Source: Antedon mediterranea (Eukaryota > Echinodermata > Crinoidea > Comatulida > Antedonidae). Taken from it: a stretch of DNA of 64,000 nt. This document shows, piece after piece, positions 9,804 to 20,844 of the stretch (its first letter is position 1; each line of letters begins with the position of its first letter). A program made the position numbers and the translations under genes. The DNA is taken from assembly GCF_964355755.1 (NCBI RefSeq), contig NC_092676.1, positions 21,622,288 through 21,686,287 of the forward strand. The letters run 5' to 3'. Below the pieces are notes generated by a model. The model was not told the DNA's origin. It did not search any database and was given only the letters and a program-made list of their open reading frames with translations.

Positions 9804-11714
9804 CTGATTCCGATGACGATGACAAATTGTTGCTTTAAAAATGTTAATTCAAATTTATCCTGGCCATTAATCTTTAATTAACTCAATGGATTACATCAGC
9901 ACCCACCCGCCATTTAGGAGTATTAGCAACTTTTCTTTATCATTTCTGACTTGACAGGATTCAATATATTGCTCCATTCTTATTTTCCACGAATGTAAAT
10001 TCCTTGGCGTGCCATTCTATTTGGGTGGAGGCAAGCCTGGTAACTTTATTGGGTGCCTGGTGTCACTTGTTCCTAGTTTTTCTGTCAAGGCTTTTATGAG
10101 TTGTGTTAGTTCACTTGTATAAGTTAGGGGTTCTCTTTCTTCTTGGACAATACGTTCAAATTGTTTCTAGAATCTTGCTTCTACATCATCGATTGTGTGG
10201 AACACCGCCGCACATCCATTCTTTTCGGCTATCTTCACCAGTGTAGTTGCATTGCAAGTATTGCACTTTGAAAGAAGTTCACGGATGCAATGATTCATAA
10301 ACAATGAATTTGTGTTCACGATGAGGTTCAGCATGAGATGATAGGTAGTTGTCACAATCATCCTCATCATATTCATCTTCTCCTGTCTCAAAGTCATCGT
10401 CATCGTCTGGCTCGTAATCATCACTTGAGCAATCACCTGATTCCGATGACGATGACAAATTGTTGCTTTAAAAATGTTAATTCAAATTTATCCTGGCCAT
10501 TAATCTTTAATTAACTCAATGGATTACATCAGCACCCACCCGCCATTTAGGAGTATTAGCAACTTTTCTTTATCATTTCTGACTTGACAGGATTCAAAAT
10601 ATTGCTCCATTCTTATTTTCCACGAATGTAAATTCCTTGGCGTGCCATTCTATTTGGGTGGAGGCAAGCCTGGTAACTTTATTGGGTGCCTGGTGTCACT
10701 TGTTCCTAGTTTTTCTGTCAAGGCTTTTATGAGTTGTGTTAGTTCACTTGTGTAAGTTAGGGGTTCTCTTTCTTCTTCTTCTTGGACAATACGTTCAAAT
10801 TGTTTCTAGAATCTTGCTTCTACATCATCGATTGTGTGGAACACCGCCGCACATCCATTCTTTTCGGCTATCTTGACCAGTGTACAGTAGTTGCATTGCA
10901 AGTATTGCACTTTGAAAGAAGTTCACGGATGCAATGATTCATAAACAATGAATTTGTGTTCACGATGAGGTTCAGCATGAGATGATAGGTAGTTGTCACA
11001 ATCATCCTCATCATATTCATCTTCTCCTGTCTCAAAGTCATCGTCATCGTCTGGCTCGTAATCATCACTTGAGCAATCACCTGATTCCGATGATTATCAA
11101 CAAATTGTTGCTTTAAAAATGTTAATTCAAATTTATCCTCCATTAATCTTAAAACTCAATGGACTTACATCAGCACCCACCCGCCATTCAGTAGTATTAC
11201 CAACTTTTCTTTATCATTTCTGACTTGACAGGATTCAAAATATTGCTCCATTCTTATTTTCCACGAATGTAAATTCCTTGGCGTGCTATTCTATTTGGGT
11301 GGAGGCAAGCCTGGTAACTTTATTGGGTGCCTGGTGTCACTTGTTCCTAGTTTTTCTGTCAAGGCTTTTATGAGTTGTGTTAGTTCACTTGTGTAAGTTA
11401 GGGGTTCTCTTTCTTCTTCTTGGACAATACGTTCAAATTGTTTCTAGAATCTTGCTTGTACATCATCGATTGTGTGGAACACCGCCGCACATCCATTCTT
11501 TTCGGCTATCTTCACCAGTGTAGTTGCATTGCAAGTATTGCACTTTGAAAGAAGTTCACGGATGCAATGATTCATAAACAATGAATTTGTGTTCACGATG
11601 AGGTTCAGCATGAGATGATAGGTAGTTGTCACAATCATCCTCATCATATTCAACATCTTCTCAAAGTCATTTTCTGGCTCGTAATCATCACTTGAGTAAT
11701 CACCCAATTCCGAT
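9602..11714 (-). repeat. tandem array of ~637-bp chimeric units
   Basis: About 3.3 head-to-tail units. The landmark GGCGTGCCATTC recurs at 10006, 10639 and, as GGCGTGCTATTC, at 11280; the landmark TTGCATTGCAAGTATTGC recurs near 9613, 10250, 10890 and 11524. On the minus strand each unit carries a transposase-like segment (acidic stretch, KFIVYES, CNTCNATT) followed by a gag-like segment (EEREPLTYTSELTQLI, LPGLPPPK, WKIRMEQYFESCQ). Units differ by few bases and small indels, indicating recent amplification. The array is bordered on the right by the N-terminal exon of the same transposase-like family. Confidence 0.85.
9890..10170 (-). pseudogene. gag-like segment within array unit
   Basis: The minus strand reads QFERIVQEEREPLTYTSELT, LIKALTEKLGTSDTRH, LPGLPPPK, an in-frame stop, NGTPRNLHSWKIRMEQYFES and EKLLILLNG. 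The LPxLPPPKFxG...W..F...FxS pattern is that of retrotransposon gag N-terminal domains. Equivalent segments occur in the units at about 10.53-10.81 kb and 11.17-11.45 kb. All share the stop after PPPK. Joined to the transposase-like part through HTIDDVEARF. Confidence 0.5.
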
Positions 11715-12010
11715 GACGATGACAAAGATTAGGGTCGGACTCAGAGTTTGGTAAATTTTCTGGAATTTCTGCTGGTGATTCAGTTAAAATTGTGTTTATA
11801 TCACTTATTGGGGTTTGCATTGATTTGGTGTTGAATAAGTTGCCTGGCTTGGTTTGCACATATCTTGATTTAACAATACATGTATATGATATTGACAAGC
11901 TAGGGGCAGCAATATCCTGTATTTCGGCCTCGACAGGTACTGGTGCAAGTTTACTCCTGCTTTCAAACAAAGAAGTTTGTATCACACTGTTGGTGATACC
12001 CAGCTCTCTG
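11650..12010 (-). pseudogene. N-terminal exon, THAP/Kolobok-like family
   Basis: Minus frame: LFESRSKLAPVPVEAEIQ, then SRYVQTKPGNLFNTKSMQTP and ESPAEIPENLPNSESDPNL, leading into SSSSELGDYSSDDYEPEN. Repeated VQT-like turns and a Ser/Asp-rich stretch ahead of KFIVYES are what I remember from the region after the THAP domain in this family. No THAP C2CH motif is visible upstream. It abuts the rightmost unit of the tandem array, so the array was probably generated from this gene. Confidence 0.45.
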
Positions 12011-12189
12011 CTGCAAGCAAGTCAATAATTTCTTACTTTCTCCCCTCTTTATACACTTAGCCAGAATACTTTGTTACCATTCAATTGTCTCACAATTAGA
12101 ATAATGATTTTCTTTCTTGTCTCTTGCTCCTATTTTACATTTACAAAAAAAAAACAATGTGTCATAAAATAAAAGTCATATGAGGTTCT

Positions 12190-12745
12190 TAAATTCTTAG
12201 TAGGTGGGTCAGTATGGTTACTGCTTTGATGGGACTTTTTTTTTCAATCCTTTCCAATTTGTCATTTTTTGTAGAAGGACCTACAGCTAAAAAGGGTTGA
12301 TTGAATCTGTCGCTCTTATTCTTGGCGAACATGTCTACACTGGTGCCAACTATAAAAACAGGAATGACATTACTGTATATAAAAGTATGAACAATAACAA
12401 TATTATAACTAACCACATTTGGCAAATGCACTGTAAGTGTGAATTGAATCAATTTCTTTAGGCTACAAGAGATGACTCAATCATTGTTACTGCGTCTTAG
12501 AATGCAATACTGTTTACTACACCTAGGCTGTGCACGAAAATGTTCTGGTTACATGTTTCCACGCCCGAAAGTCTTCAAATGTTATCACTTACGATCTCCA
12601 CCATCCTCAAACATTTTAAGAATGCCAACAACCACATTTGCATTGGTTTGATCCTTTGCGTACTTTAATATTGGTTCTAAAAGAAACCTTCCATCTAGAT
12701 AAAAATCCATCTGAACTGGCATCTCTATATTTAATATTAAAATCA
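12190..12745 (-). pseudogene. SAMD3-like exon pair, copy 1
   Basis: Two minus-strand exons. The first (12595-12745) encodes MDFYLDGRFLLEPILKYAKD and ANVVVGILKMFEDGGD, ending at a GTAAGT donor. The second (12190-12349) follows a TTTTTATAG acceptor and encodes GTSVDMFAKNKSDRFNQPFL. From memory the pair resembles the C-terminal part of SAMD3-like proteins (GTSxxxFxKxKxxxxQPFxL). The same pair recurs at 29.1-30.0 kb with a third exon between; that middle exon is not seen here. Function of the family is unknown to me. Confidence 0.5.
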
Positions 12746-12749
12746 AGAT

Positions 12750-13020
12750 TTATCTATGGAAAAACAATAAAAGGCAAGTGCAATATGTGTATGTTGTTAT
12801 TGTGTTAAATTACGGTGTATGGCCAAGCGTTAAGGCTCCACGCCACAAACCATAGCTCACTATCTCCAATATTCTGGTGTTAGGACCAAATTTTCTCGGA
12901 TAAGGATTAAACCTTAGGTCCAGTATACACACACTGCTTGTGTGTACTTTAAGAACCTAGTACATCTTTCTAAAAAGAATAGAGGGTTACCCTGGTGTAC
13001 TACACTATTGACAATTACTT
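12750..13020 (-). other. intron-like sequence with A-box-like word
   Basis: Upstream of the SAMD3-like exon. It contains TGGCCAAGCGTTAAGGC at about 12819, which resembles a tRNA-type A box; a related word (GGCCAAGCAGTAAGGC) sits at the same relative place near 30100. No B box was found. Confidence 0.3.
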
Positions 13021-13027
13021 GTAACAT

Positions 13028-13330
13028 TTACAGTAAATTACTGGCAGCTGATAGTCGGACCAAAATGTTGTCTCGGCTAGTTTCAATTTCTCTTCTTACA
13101 ATTCCAGCAATTCCAGTCGTGGAATTGATATGTTCTCCTATAGCGTAGCTTACGTCAACATCATTGTTTCTCAATGTTGTTCTGAAATATGGTACCGCTG
13201 CATAACCTTTCTCCGAACTGTACATGTGCAGTTGGGTGTTCACAGCTACTTCTAACTTCATCCAATGAGGAACTTTAACATACTGTAGGTTGGAGATACT
13301 TGAGGTCCACTGGTTCCAGATGTCCACTCT
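13028..13330 (-). pseudogene. BEL/Pao RNase H-like fragment
   Basis: Minus-strand frame of about 99 residues: WTSSISNLQYVKVPHWMKLE, TQLHMYSSEKGYAAVPYFRT and VDVSYAIGEHINSTT. The order W...SISNLQ.V.VP.W then LHM...SEKGYAAV.YFR matches the RNase H region that follows the RT in BEL/Pao elements (usually LHMFCDASEKGYAAV). The FCDAS catalytic Asp is missing here: the element reads MYSSEKG. Neither RT nor integrase is adjacent. A frame change near the right end marks further decay. Confidence 0.65.
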
Positions 13331-13517
13331 ACCTTTCTCTAGTTGTTCGTCCTATTCAGAACCTCGCCTACATACTGTCTGGAGTTGTGACTTCGCAAAC
13401 AAATGACGTCAGTTGCTCTTATGCCGATTGCATCTACTGTCTTGCTGTTTTCCGCAGTCTGTCAGATTTGTTTTTGTAAGCTTGCCAGCCTTCTGCATTG
13501 CAGGAAGATCTTCATCT
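13331..13517. other. short spacer
   Basis: No clear gene. A minus frame reads GWQAYKNKSDRLRKTAR, possibly another relic, but too short to assign. Confidence 0.3.
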
Positions 13518-13825
13518 ATTTCTTTTCTTTTCTTTCATTTATTTGGCATCTCAATATATAACATTAAAAATACATCAATAATATAAATAATCACCTTAAA
13601 TATTAAAATACATCAAAAAAGCAAATAAAAATGGCGGGATTAATGAAGTCTGACGATGCACAGGAAAATACATAAAGTTGTTTAAAGTAAAACAACTTAA
13701 TTCTAATGTGGTCCCTAAAAAGATAGTAATTATAATTTTAACAAAACAAACATTATAAGACGGGGTTCATAAATTATAAGCATATAAGCAAAACATCTGA
13801 TATACAGTAATGGCACAATAATAAT

Positions 13826-15283
13826 TTATCTATGTTTAATTTTGTAATACTGTTTCAATTCAGTTTTAAATTTAGATGTGTTGGAAATGTGTTTAATATA
13901 GTCAGGAAGGTTATTCCATTCTCTGATTGCATTAAAATAGAATGTATTACTTTCTATGCCTTGGACTTTAGGTACAACAAAATTGAGTTTACTACCACGA
14001 GTGAAGTGACCATGTAAGTTATTAACTCTACGAAAGTTTTCGCTTAGGTATGAAGCACTTCTGCCCATAAATATTTTATGAACTTGGCTAATTTGCAAGA
14101 ACTTTACTCGATATTTTACATTTAACAATCCATAATCGTCTAATTGATCAGCACCTATATGTCTTCTGGGTTCAACTCCTTTTATGAGTCTAACCATTTT
14201 GTTTTGAGTAATTTGTAGTTTTCTTTGGATAGCTTTACTGGTTCCACAGAACCAAGAAGATGCAGCATAATCAAAAACACATTGGATGAGAGCAGAGCAT
14301 AATAGTTTACGATTCTTACAACTTAGTATCTTACGTTGGCGGTACATAAACTTAAGCCTATTATTAATTTTCTTAATGGTTTTACATGCATATTCAGAAC
14401 ACGTTAAATTTTGATCTATTTCAATACCCAGATACTTGACACAATTACTAGTGTTGATATTGTTACCATTTGTTGAGACATTAAAATTGTTAACATTTTT
14501 AGTTTTTCTCTTAGAACCAAATAGTATACACTCAGTTGTATCCAGGTTAATTGTTAATTTATTGTCTACAAGCCAATCACACAATTGCACTGTCATCAGC
14601 GTATAGAAGGAGTTTACAATCAGGATCAATACAAGTTACCATGTCATTAACAAAACATAACAACAAAAGGGGTCCAAGGATAGATACTTCCTTGAGGAAC
14701 CCCGCATGTAACAGTACAAGATTGAGAGCAATGATCATCAACAGTTACTATTTGCTTTCTTATTGATAAGTAAGATTTGAACCATTCAATAGATCCAATA
14801 CCCATTAATTTAAGCTTATTACATAAAATGTCATGATACCATACCCGAGAAATTTCCCTTAGAAGTTTGGGTTTTAAGGGAATCAACTAAGTCTATCAAA
14901 CATGTGTCAGTAGAGAAGGCAGCTCGAAATCCAAATTGATATTTATACAATACGTTGTTTTCAGTAAGGTATTTTTTGATTTGAATAAAAACAGCCTTCT
15001 CTAAAATTTAAGACATTGTACTGAGTATACTTATAGGGTGATAGTTTCCAATATCGGTTCTACTACCTTTTTTATAAAGAGGTATGACCTTGGCCTTTTT
15101 CATGTCTTCTGGGACTGTACTGGTACTAATTGATAAATTAATTATGTAGGTAATGGGAACTTTTAGAATTTCAGCCCCATCTTTTATGAAGCGGGCAGGT
15201 ATCTTATCGACACCAGTGCTTTTTGTCGCATTAAGTTTGTTTAATTCACTATATATAAAGTCTTCATCCACTGAGTTGAGCAT
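13826..15283 (-). pseudogene. LINE RT domain and C-terminal part, several frames
   Basis: Three frames in order. 15008-15283: RT start, with NATKSTGVDKIPARFIKDGA and KVIPLYKKGS...NYHPISIL. 14647-14886: thumb-proximal block with GSIEWFKSYLSIRKQ and CGVPQGS. 13826-14629: LCDWLVDNKLTINLDTTECI, VKYLGIEID and a long C-terminal domain ending in EWNNLPDYIKHI. The catalytic YADD is intact at 14592-14603 but lies at the frame change between the last two. The region near 14.89-15.01 kb holds the FGFR..STDTCL part in yet another phase. The Arg of NYRPIS reads His. Confidence 0.85.
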
Positions 15284-15487
15284 AAAGTTATTTCCACTAA
15301 CGGTTCTATAGAAATCCTTAAGTTTGGACGACGTACAGTCTACACATTCTTAATCTTAGGGGATGGAAGTTTACTGACCAAATTGGCTGCAATAGTAGTA
15401 AAATATTCGTTGAAGCAAGAAGCAATTTTGGCTGGGTCGAAACATTTAGTACCATTGGGCAGGTCAATAACCGTTTTAGCACTATCC

Positions 15488-16210
15488 TTAGATGTACATA
15501 TTACTATAGCCTAGACCTTTAAACATTTTCCATAATTTTTTAGGGTTATTTTTATTTTCTTCAGCCTTGTTTAACAAATGATTTGATTTAGCTTTATTTA
15601 TATCGCGCTGTATTTTATTTCTTAGTTTGCGAAATTGTATTAATAAGTCGGTATTATTCTTGTTTTTATTATACATATTTAATAATTTATCTCTGGTTTC
15701 AATGTCTTGTATTATTTCTCTAGTTAACCATGGTTCCGTTCTTTGTTTCATCTTAATGTGTTTAAGGGGGGCAATGGAATCAATAGCAGCCAAAAGTAAT
15801 GCATTAAATTTATACAGAGCTTCATTTACATCTCCGATAGAGGTAACTACTGACCAATCGATATCTATTAGTATGTTTCTAAATTCTAAATCAACGGTAT
15901 AGTTTTTTAGTGATCTGATATATACATTTTTATGTCCATTGAACTTAAGTTTAATAGTTTTCCGTGTACAAAATGTCATTAAGTGATCGCTTTGACCTGT
16001 TGCGATTGTACCCGATTGGCTTATCTTATTCTCATTATTACATAATATATGATCGAGGCATGAAGCAACTGTAGGGCATATCCTAGTTGGTTCAGTTACT
16101 TTGTTACTTAAACTAAACATACTTAGAATTTGATTATAGCTATTCAATAAAGATGACTTTGTTAAAGTACATATATTAAAATCGCCAACAACAATTAATT
16201 CACTGTCCAT
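15488..16210 (-). pseudogene. LINE ORF middle: endonuclease C-terminal half and linker
   Basis: A 240-codon frame overlapping the previous one by 16 bases in another phase. It carries the remaining endonuclease motifs: VVGDFN (catalytic Asp/Asn), TRICPTVASCLDHIL and the terminal GQSDHL (SDH catalytic His). The later part is a basic helical linker (LRNKIQRDINKAKSNH, KLWKMFKGLGYS), as found between endonuclease and RT in CR1/L2 elements. The frame ends in a stop at 15488, about 200 bases before the recognisable RT start. Confidence 0.85.
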
Positions 16211-17310
16211 CCAATTTTAGATAACATATTTTCAAACAGAGTTAGAAAGTTCGTTTGCTTTGGTGGTCTGTAACATGTTCCAATTATAATGGGTTTGGTT
16301 TTAGGCAGGTTCAGTTCAATCCAAAGTACTTCAGCTTCGTCGGATTCAATATCTGAACGCCGGTTAAACGCGATGTCATCCCTTATATACGTACATACGC
16401 CACCGCCTTTGCGGTCGCGATCTCTTCGTAGAACTGAGTAACCTTCAATTTTAATTTCGTTGTCAGATACCGAATCATCAATCCATGAATCATCAATCCA
16501 TGTTTCGCTAATGGAGATAATACCAGCTTTACTTTTATATGCAATATCGCGCAGTTCCGGTAGTTTGGGGATCATTGATCTTGTATTTAAGTGTAGAATG
16601 TGTATTCCTTTCTGTTTAAACCGCATGAAGTCTTCAGGAGCGACATTATAATTAGATAATGGGGGTGGCGTTCTTAATCCTATGTCATCGTTATGATTTC
16701 CACAGGAATCAAATGGGAGATGTTTCCAGCTGCATTCCACGCATACATAATCAAATTCAGTATTGTTGTTTACAATGTACTTGTATCTTTTGGGCGTCAT
16801 GAAACCATCAGTACACTTTATATGAGTCCACTTATTACACTCATCACACGATATTGCTATGCTTCTGGTAGTGACGCGCCGTTGACATTTACCACAGCAA
16901 TTGTTTGATACAGGTACATTCGCTGGTCCAGGATTGGATTCGATGTCACCACACCATAGTAAGCAGATAATTAAAGTTCTACATGCAAGCTGTCTGGGGT
17001 TCCGATGAAAATTATAATCATAATGCGAGAATTTTTTGGTTGATGTAAATAGGTACGTATAACACTCACCGACTACATTCTTAAAATCATTCGATGTATG
17101 GTTATCCAGATAAATTGAAGAAGGGCATAACTTATGAATGACTTGTTCATGTTCAGGATGATGGTGTGATCTTTTCAACACCATAACATATAGCGACAGC
17201 GCCAGAAAAATACCATTCATACTTCCCGCCATATGATGTATCCTTATACACAAATAGAAAGGAAAAGTACACTCACCAATTGTGCTTGACGAAAACAAAG
17301 GCCAGCACAT
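16195..17310 (-). pseudogene. LINE ORF 5' part: 2A, PHD finger, endonuclease start
   Basis: 371 codons from ATG. Residues 103-120 are partly hydrophobic (LIICLLWC), followed at 121-129 (16924-16950) by GDIESNPGP, a perfect 2A motif at which ribosomes skip a peptide bond in known 2A proteins. A C4HC3 PHD finger follows at C139-C142, C155-C158, H163-C166, C190-C193. From residue 235 the APE endonuclease begins, with catalytic-site candidates Asn242 (LNTRSM) and Glu269 (SETW). A 12-bp duplication makes WIDDSWIDD. The frame is lost at 16195, within the endonuclease, and continues in the next frame. An alternative Met start at residue 27 would shorten the leader. Confidence 0.85.
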
Positions 17311-17874
17311 CCTTGCTCTGCAGCGGAATGTATCGAGTTATGCGGTAACAAAATGACAATGTGTCCAGGTGGTCATGGAATGCAAGTGAATTCGCTTCGT
17401 CGTTTGGTTGTTAAAAGTCAATAGCTAGATTCTTAGTTAGTACCCTTATCCAATGTTCAGCAGGGTTACCAAAATGAAAAACATCACAGATACACAATCA
17501 ATCGAAATACAGTTACAGTTACAGTTACAGAGTCCAAACTTTCACTGTAAAACTACCGGTAAAACTATAATACAAACAATCAATACTAAAAAAATAGCAG
17601 GTTAAGATTCGGTAAAACAGCAGGTTAAAATTCATAAAAAACAGCAGGTTAAAATGTAATAAAAGTTGTTCAGGTATAGCATAAAATAGCGTTTGTGATA
17701 GCGAATTAATTCCAGTCATAGCTCAGGCCGGTTGCGATAGGTCATCGGCATCTACTGTAGTCCCCTTTTACAATCAATGGTGTAGGCGAGAATATTTGAG
17801 TTGAAAGCAACTATCGGGGCCTAGCGGAGCTCGCTCTTAACACGACCGTGCTTGAATGAGATTGAGCTACCGAG
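17311..17874 (-). other. probable LINE 5' UTR or flank
   Basis: No ORF of note. It contains a short GTTACA run near 17515-17530 and a GGTGAGT-like word upstream of the LINE ORF. The 5' end of the LINE could not be placed. Confidence 0.35.
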
Positions 17875-18306
17875 TCATCTCTGCTGATTTGGCTAGAAAT
17901 TCCTCATATTCCTCGTCACCAAACATTGGCTTAATATTTGTTACAGATTAAGAGTGAAACAGAACTACATAATGTGAATGGTGTTTCTTTGAGGCATATT
18001 CGGCCAATTCTTTCTTCTAGTTCTGAAACCATCGGCTAAATTGTAACTGTTGCCTCAGATGGTATAGGACCAGGAACTCTTTTCTTAACCTGCTCTATCT
18101 CATTCCGTATACCTATGAAGGCACTCATGTTAGCAACACCATGCCCGTCTATCATCAGCAGCAGTCAATTGTTCTACCAACTTTTCCAGTTCTTGAAAAA
18201 AAATCATTGAAAGTATCACCAGGACGACCCTTGTTAAGATGGCGCAGATCCAAAACTAGATCAACATCTTCAGTTTCAACAGCTAGTTTTATCATCAATG
18301 ATGCAT
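17875..18306 (-). pseudogene. multi-copy invertebrate family F1, central part
   Basis: Minus frames in order: KLAVETEDVDLVLDLRHLNK and GRPGDTFNDFF, then LEKLVEQLTAADDRR, then GVANMSAFIGIRNEIEQVKK and RVPGPIPSEATV. I remember this exact block order (LVLDLRHLNKGRPGDTF...ELEKLVEQL...HGVxxMSxFISIRDxIxQVxKRxPxGxPxPSEATV) from a family with many copies in cnidarian, lancelet and echinoderm genomes that behaves like a transposable or repeatedly copied gene; its biochemical role is unknown to me. The copy is broken by frameshifts and a stop. Confidence 0.55.
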
Positions 18307-18379
18307 GTGTATTCCTCTACATATCATGTTTTACCTATATGACAGGAATTCAAATAAATCACATCAATATTTAAAGAAA

Positions 18380-18960
18380 TACTGAATAATGTAAACTCTA
18401 TCTGGGTGTTACAGCTAATGTTTACGCGAACATTTACCTCCCGAATTCCATTTTGTTTGTCTGCATTGTCATCCATATTTTGGAGACTTGCACCACAACT
18501 GCTGTAGAGAATTTTCAATTTCTTGTCTTGACGTTTAGGTTGTGCTTTAAGCGTGAAGACAATGCCACTTTAGGCATTCTTCGCACTGAATAACAATACT
18601 TTGCTGTTTGAGCAATAGGGTTAGAGGAGAGGCCATGACCCTTACTTCCTGGGTCAGTAGAATCTTTCTGCAGAATAAAAAAAGGTAGTGTATTTATTAA
18701 ATAAACAATACTGTGATGAATACATTTATTTTGTGATTGATTTTAGTATTAATAGATATACTGTACCTTTCCATAAACTGCATCAAACTGTAGGTATGTG
18801 TCAACCATCAGGTACAGGATCTGGTAGATGATGGATTTGTTTAAAGACATCTGCAGGAAGTCTATGAGGCCGGCAGCAGAAGTACAGTACATTTGAGTAA
18901 ATACTGAACATGTAGTGTCTGACACGACAGTGTTTCTGGGTTTTCATCTCTGGTGCTAAT
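18380..18960 (-). pseudogene. family F1, C-terminal part, second partial copy
   Basis: Two exon-like pieces on the minus strand. The upstream one (18770-18960) reads LYFCCRPHRLPADVFKQIHH and LPDPVPDG, ending at a GTACAG-like donor. The downstream one (18430-18680) reads STDPGSKGHGLS, IVIQCEECLKWHCLHA and, after a frameshift, KAQPKRQDKKLKILYSSCGA. The CxxC...SCGA pair looks like a zinc-binding tail. This order (RPxRLPxDVxKQxHHLPDPxP, then QCxECxKxR, then SCGA) is what I recall from the C-terminal half of the family whose central part lies just downstream. The two pieces therefore come from two adjacent copies. Confidence 0.5.
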
Positions 18961-19419
18961 GAATCATCGACCTGATAGAAAATGTATATATATATACTGC
19001 ACTTAGAACATATAAGACAAACATATACACAAGATGCTCTACACAGACAAAGACTTGCGTTTCAGAAAAAAATGTGGGCTATTAATATGTTTTAAAAGTC
19101 CATAACCTGTTATATAATGTGTTACTTAAAAGTGATTTTCTGACTTTTTGGATGTACAGTATAATTTACTGTTTGAACAATTGAATTTCAATACATACCA
19201 ATAGGCATACCCATAATATGTTTTAAAAGTCCATAACCTGTTATATAATGTGTTACTTAAGTGATTTTCTGACTTTTTGGATGTACAGTATAATTTACTG
19301 TTTGAACAATTGAATTTCAATACATACCAATAGGCATACCCATAGGCATACTGCTGACAAAACAATAGATGAAATAAAATCATATATTTTCAGTACTTAC
19401 ACTGGATAAAACTTTCCAT

Positions 19420-19818
19420 ATTTTGAGATTACATAAGCTTTCCTGGAGGCGAGATTCAACTGCACATCATCACTTATTAAAATGAAACTTAACATGTCTT
19501 GTTTCCTCGTCCTTCAAAGAGGGATAATTAATAATCACGCTTTTTTCCATTTGCATATTCTCATCGTTGGTTGGCAATCTGTTCCACAGAGAATTGTGTG
19601 CAATTGATACCATGTTGTTAACTGTGCCTTGTATTATTCGGTGGCACAGTTCATTCGGAATTTGCCCAGACATAGAAGCATTTTGTTACATCTTTATCCT
19701 GGTACACCGTGTACTCAGGCAATTTCACCTGGGACACTCATTCCCTTGTGTGGATAGACGATGTAGACGGTATACAATACTGACAAATCACTTTTCCTAT
19801 CAGAATATCCAACAATAA
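19420..19818 (-). pseudogene. SAMD3-like exon A, copy 1
   Basis: Minus strand: MSGQIPNELCHRIIQGTVNN, then WNRLPTNDENMQ, VIINYPSLKDEETRH and, after a frame change, DDAQLNLASRKAY. The layout (IPxxLRxxIV......RxPTxxExxxxAxxLxxxYPxLKD, then Trp/Leu-rich tail) resembles the region after the SAM domain in SAMD3-like proteins. The 5' part (FPCVDR in the opposite reading, ILIGKVICQY in the coding one) is disrupted by an insertion compared with the copy at 21.9 kb. It fuses upstream with a truncated type B exon at 19.82-19.88 kb. Confidence 0.45.
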
Positions 19819-20559
19819 TTCTGCCCCTAATGCCTCATAGCAGAGGTGCTTCAGATCTTCGTTAGTCAAACCGCCATCTATAAAAACAAACAAAAAACCA
19901 TAAACATAAAATATGGTAATTTTGATAATAGTTAAATATGGTTTTATCAGATGGGACCTTACAATTTCTCCACCTCTGTTCTGTAATTAAATTGAAAATT
20001 ATGCAAGGCTACTACTACCTGAAGTATAATTGAGATTATATAAGCTTTCCTGGAGGCAAGATTCAACTGCTCATCATCTTAGATTTTGTGGTGTAAAAAT
20101 ATCAAGCAAATGTTATTTATCCATTTGTGATTTTCTTTCACATAGAAAATTAATATATCACATGTGTGTTTATTTTATTTTATTTTATTCAATTTTCAGG
20201 CACAACAATATATGACAACACAGCGGTGCAGCACCCTGAGGATTGCCATGAGTGCAAAGCACTATCGAGATGGCTCTCCATATACTGCACTTAGAACATA
20301 TAAGACAAACATATACACAAGATGCTCTACACAGACAAAGACTTGCGTTTCAGAAAAAAATGTGGGCTATTAATATGTTTTAAAAGTCCATAACCTGTTA
20401 TATAATGTGTTACTTAAGTGATTTTCTGACTTTTTGGATGTACAGTATAATTTACTGTTTGAACAATTGAATTTCAATACATACCAATAGGCATACCCAT
20501 AGGCCTGACAAAACAATAGATGAAATAAAATCATATATTTTCAGTACTTACACTGGATA

Positions 20560-20680
20560 AAACTTTCCATATTTTGGACCTTAAAAGGATGCCTTTTATT
20601 CCTGGTGTTGGGATAAGTTCCCCTAATGCCTCATAGCAGAGGTGCTTCAGATCATCGTTAGTCAAACCGCCATCTATAAA
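20560..20680 (-). pseudogene. SAM-like exon B, copy 2
   Basis: Minus frame between an AG at the ATAGATGG junction and the WKVLS end: DGGLTNDDLKHLCYEALGEL then IPTPGIKGILLRSKIWKVL. The LTxDDLxxL....LGxLIPxxGxxxxLL pattern is that of the second half of a SAM (sterile alpha motif) domain, a protein-protein interaction fold. Nearly identical to the exon at 21.68-21.80 kb. Confidence 0.45.
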
Positions 20681-20844
20681 AACAAACAAAAAACCATAAA
20701 CATAAAATATGGTAATTTTGATAATAGTTAAATATGGTGTTATGAGATGGGACCTTACAATTTCTCCACCTCTGTTCTGTAATTAAATTGAAAATTATGC
20801 AAGGCTACTAATACCTGAAGTATAATTGAGATTATATAAGCTTT

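Larger units (their letters stand above)
13518..17310 (-). mobile_element. CR1-like LINE with 2A peptide, near full length but broken
   Basis: Minus-strand non-LTR retrotransposon in order: hydrophobic leader and 2A, PHD finger, APE-type endonuclease, RT with YADD, RT thumb/C-terminal domain, and a 3' tail of GAAAA repeats ending near 13518 (the plus strand shows TTTTC repeats). The 3' untranslated part (13518-13825) is AT-rich. Reading needs several frame changes (near 16200, 15490, 15000, 14640). The upstream 17.3-17.88 kb may be 5' UTR. Function in intact relatives: endonuclease nicks target DNA and the RT copies the RNA into the nick. Orientation and domain order are clear; clade (CR1-like) is by pattern. 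Confidence 0.85.

Noticed and set aside
9417-11143. ORFs starting MIAQVMITSQTMTMTLRQEK in the tandem array
   Set aside because: This frame is the wrong phase over the acidic segment; the coding phase there gives DDYEPDDDDDFETGEDE. The frame becomes correct only after the shared frameshift.
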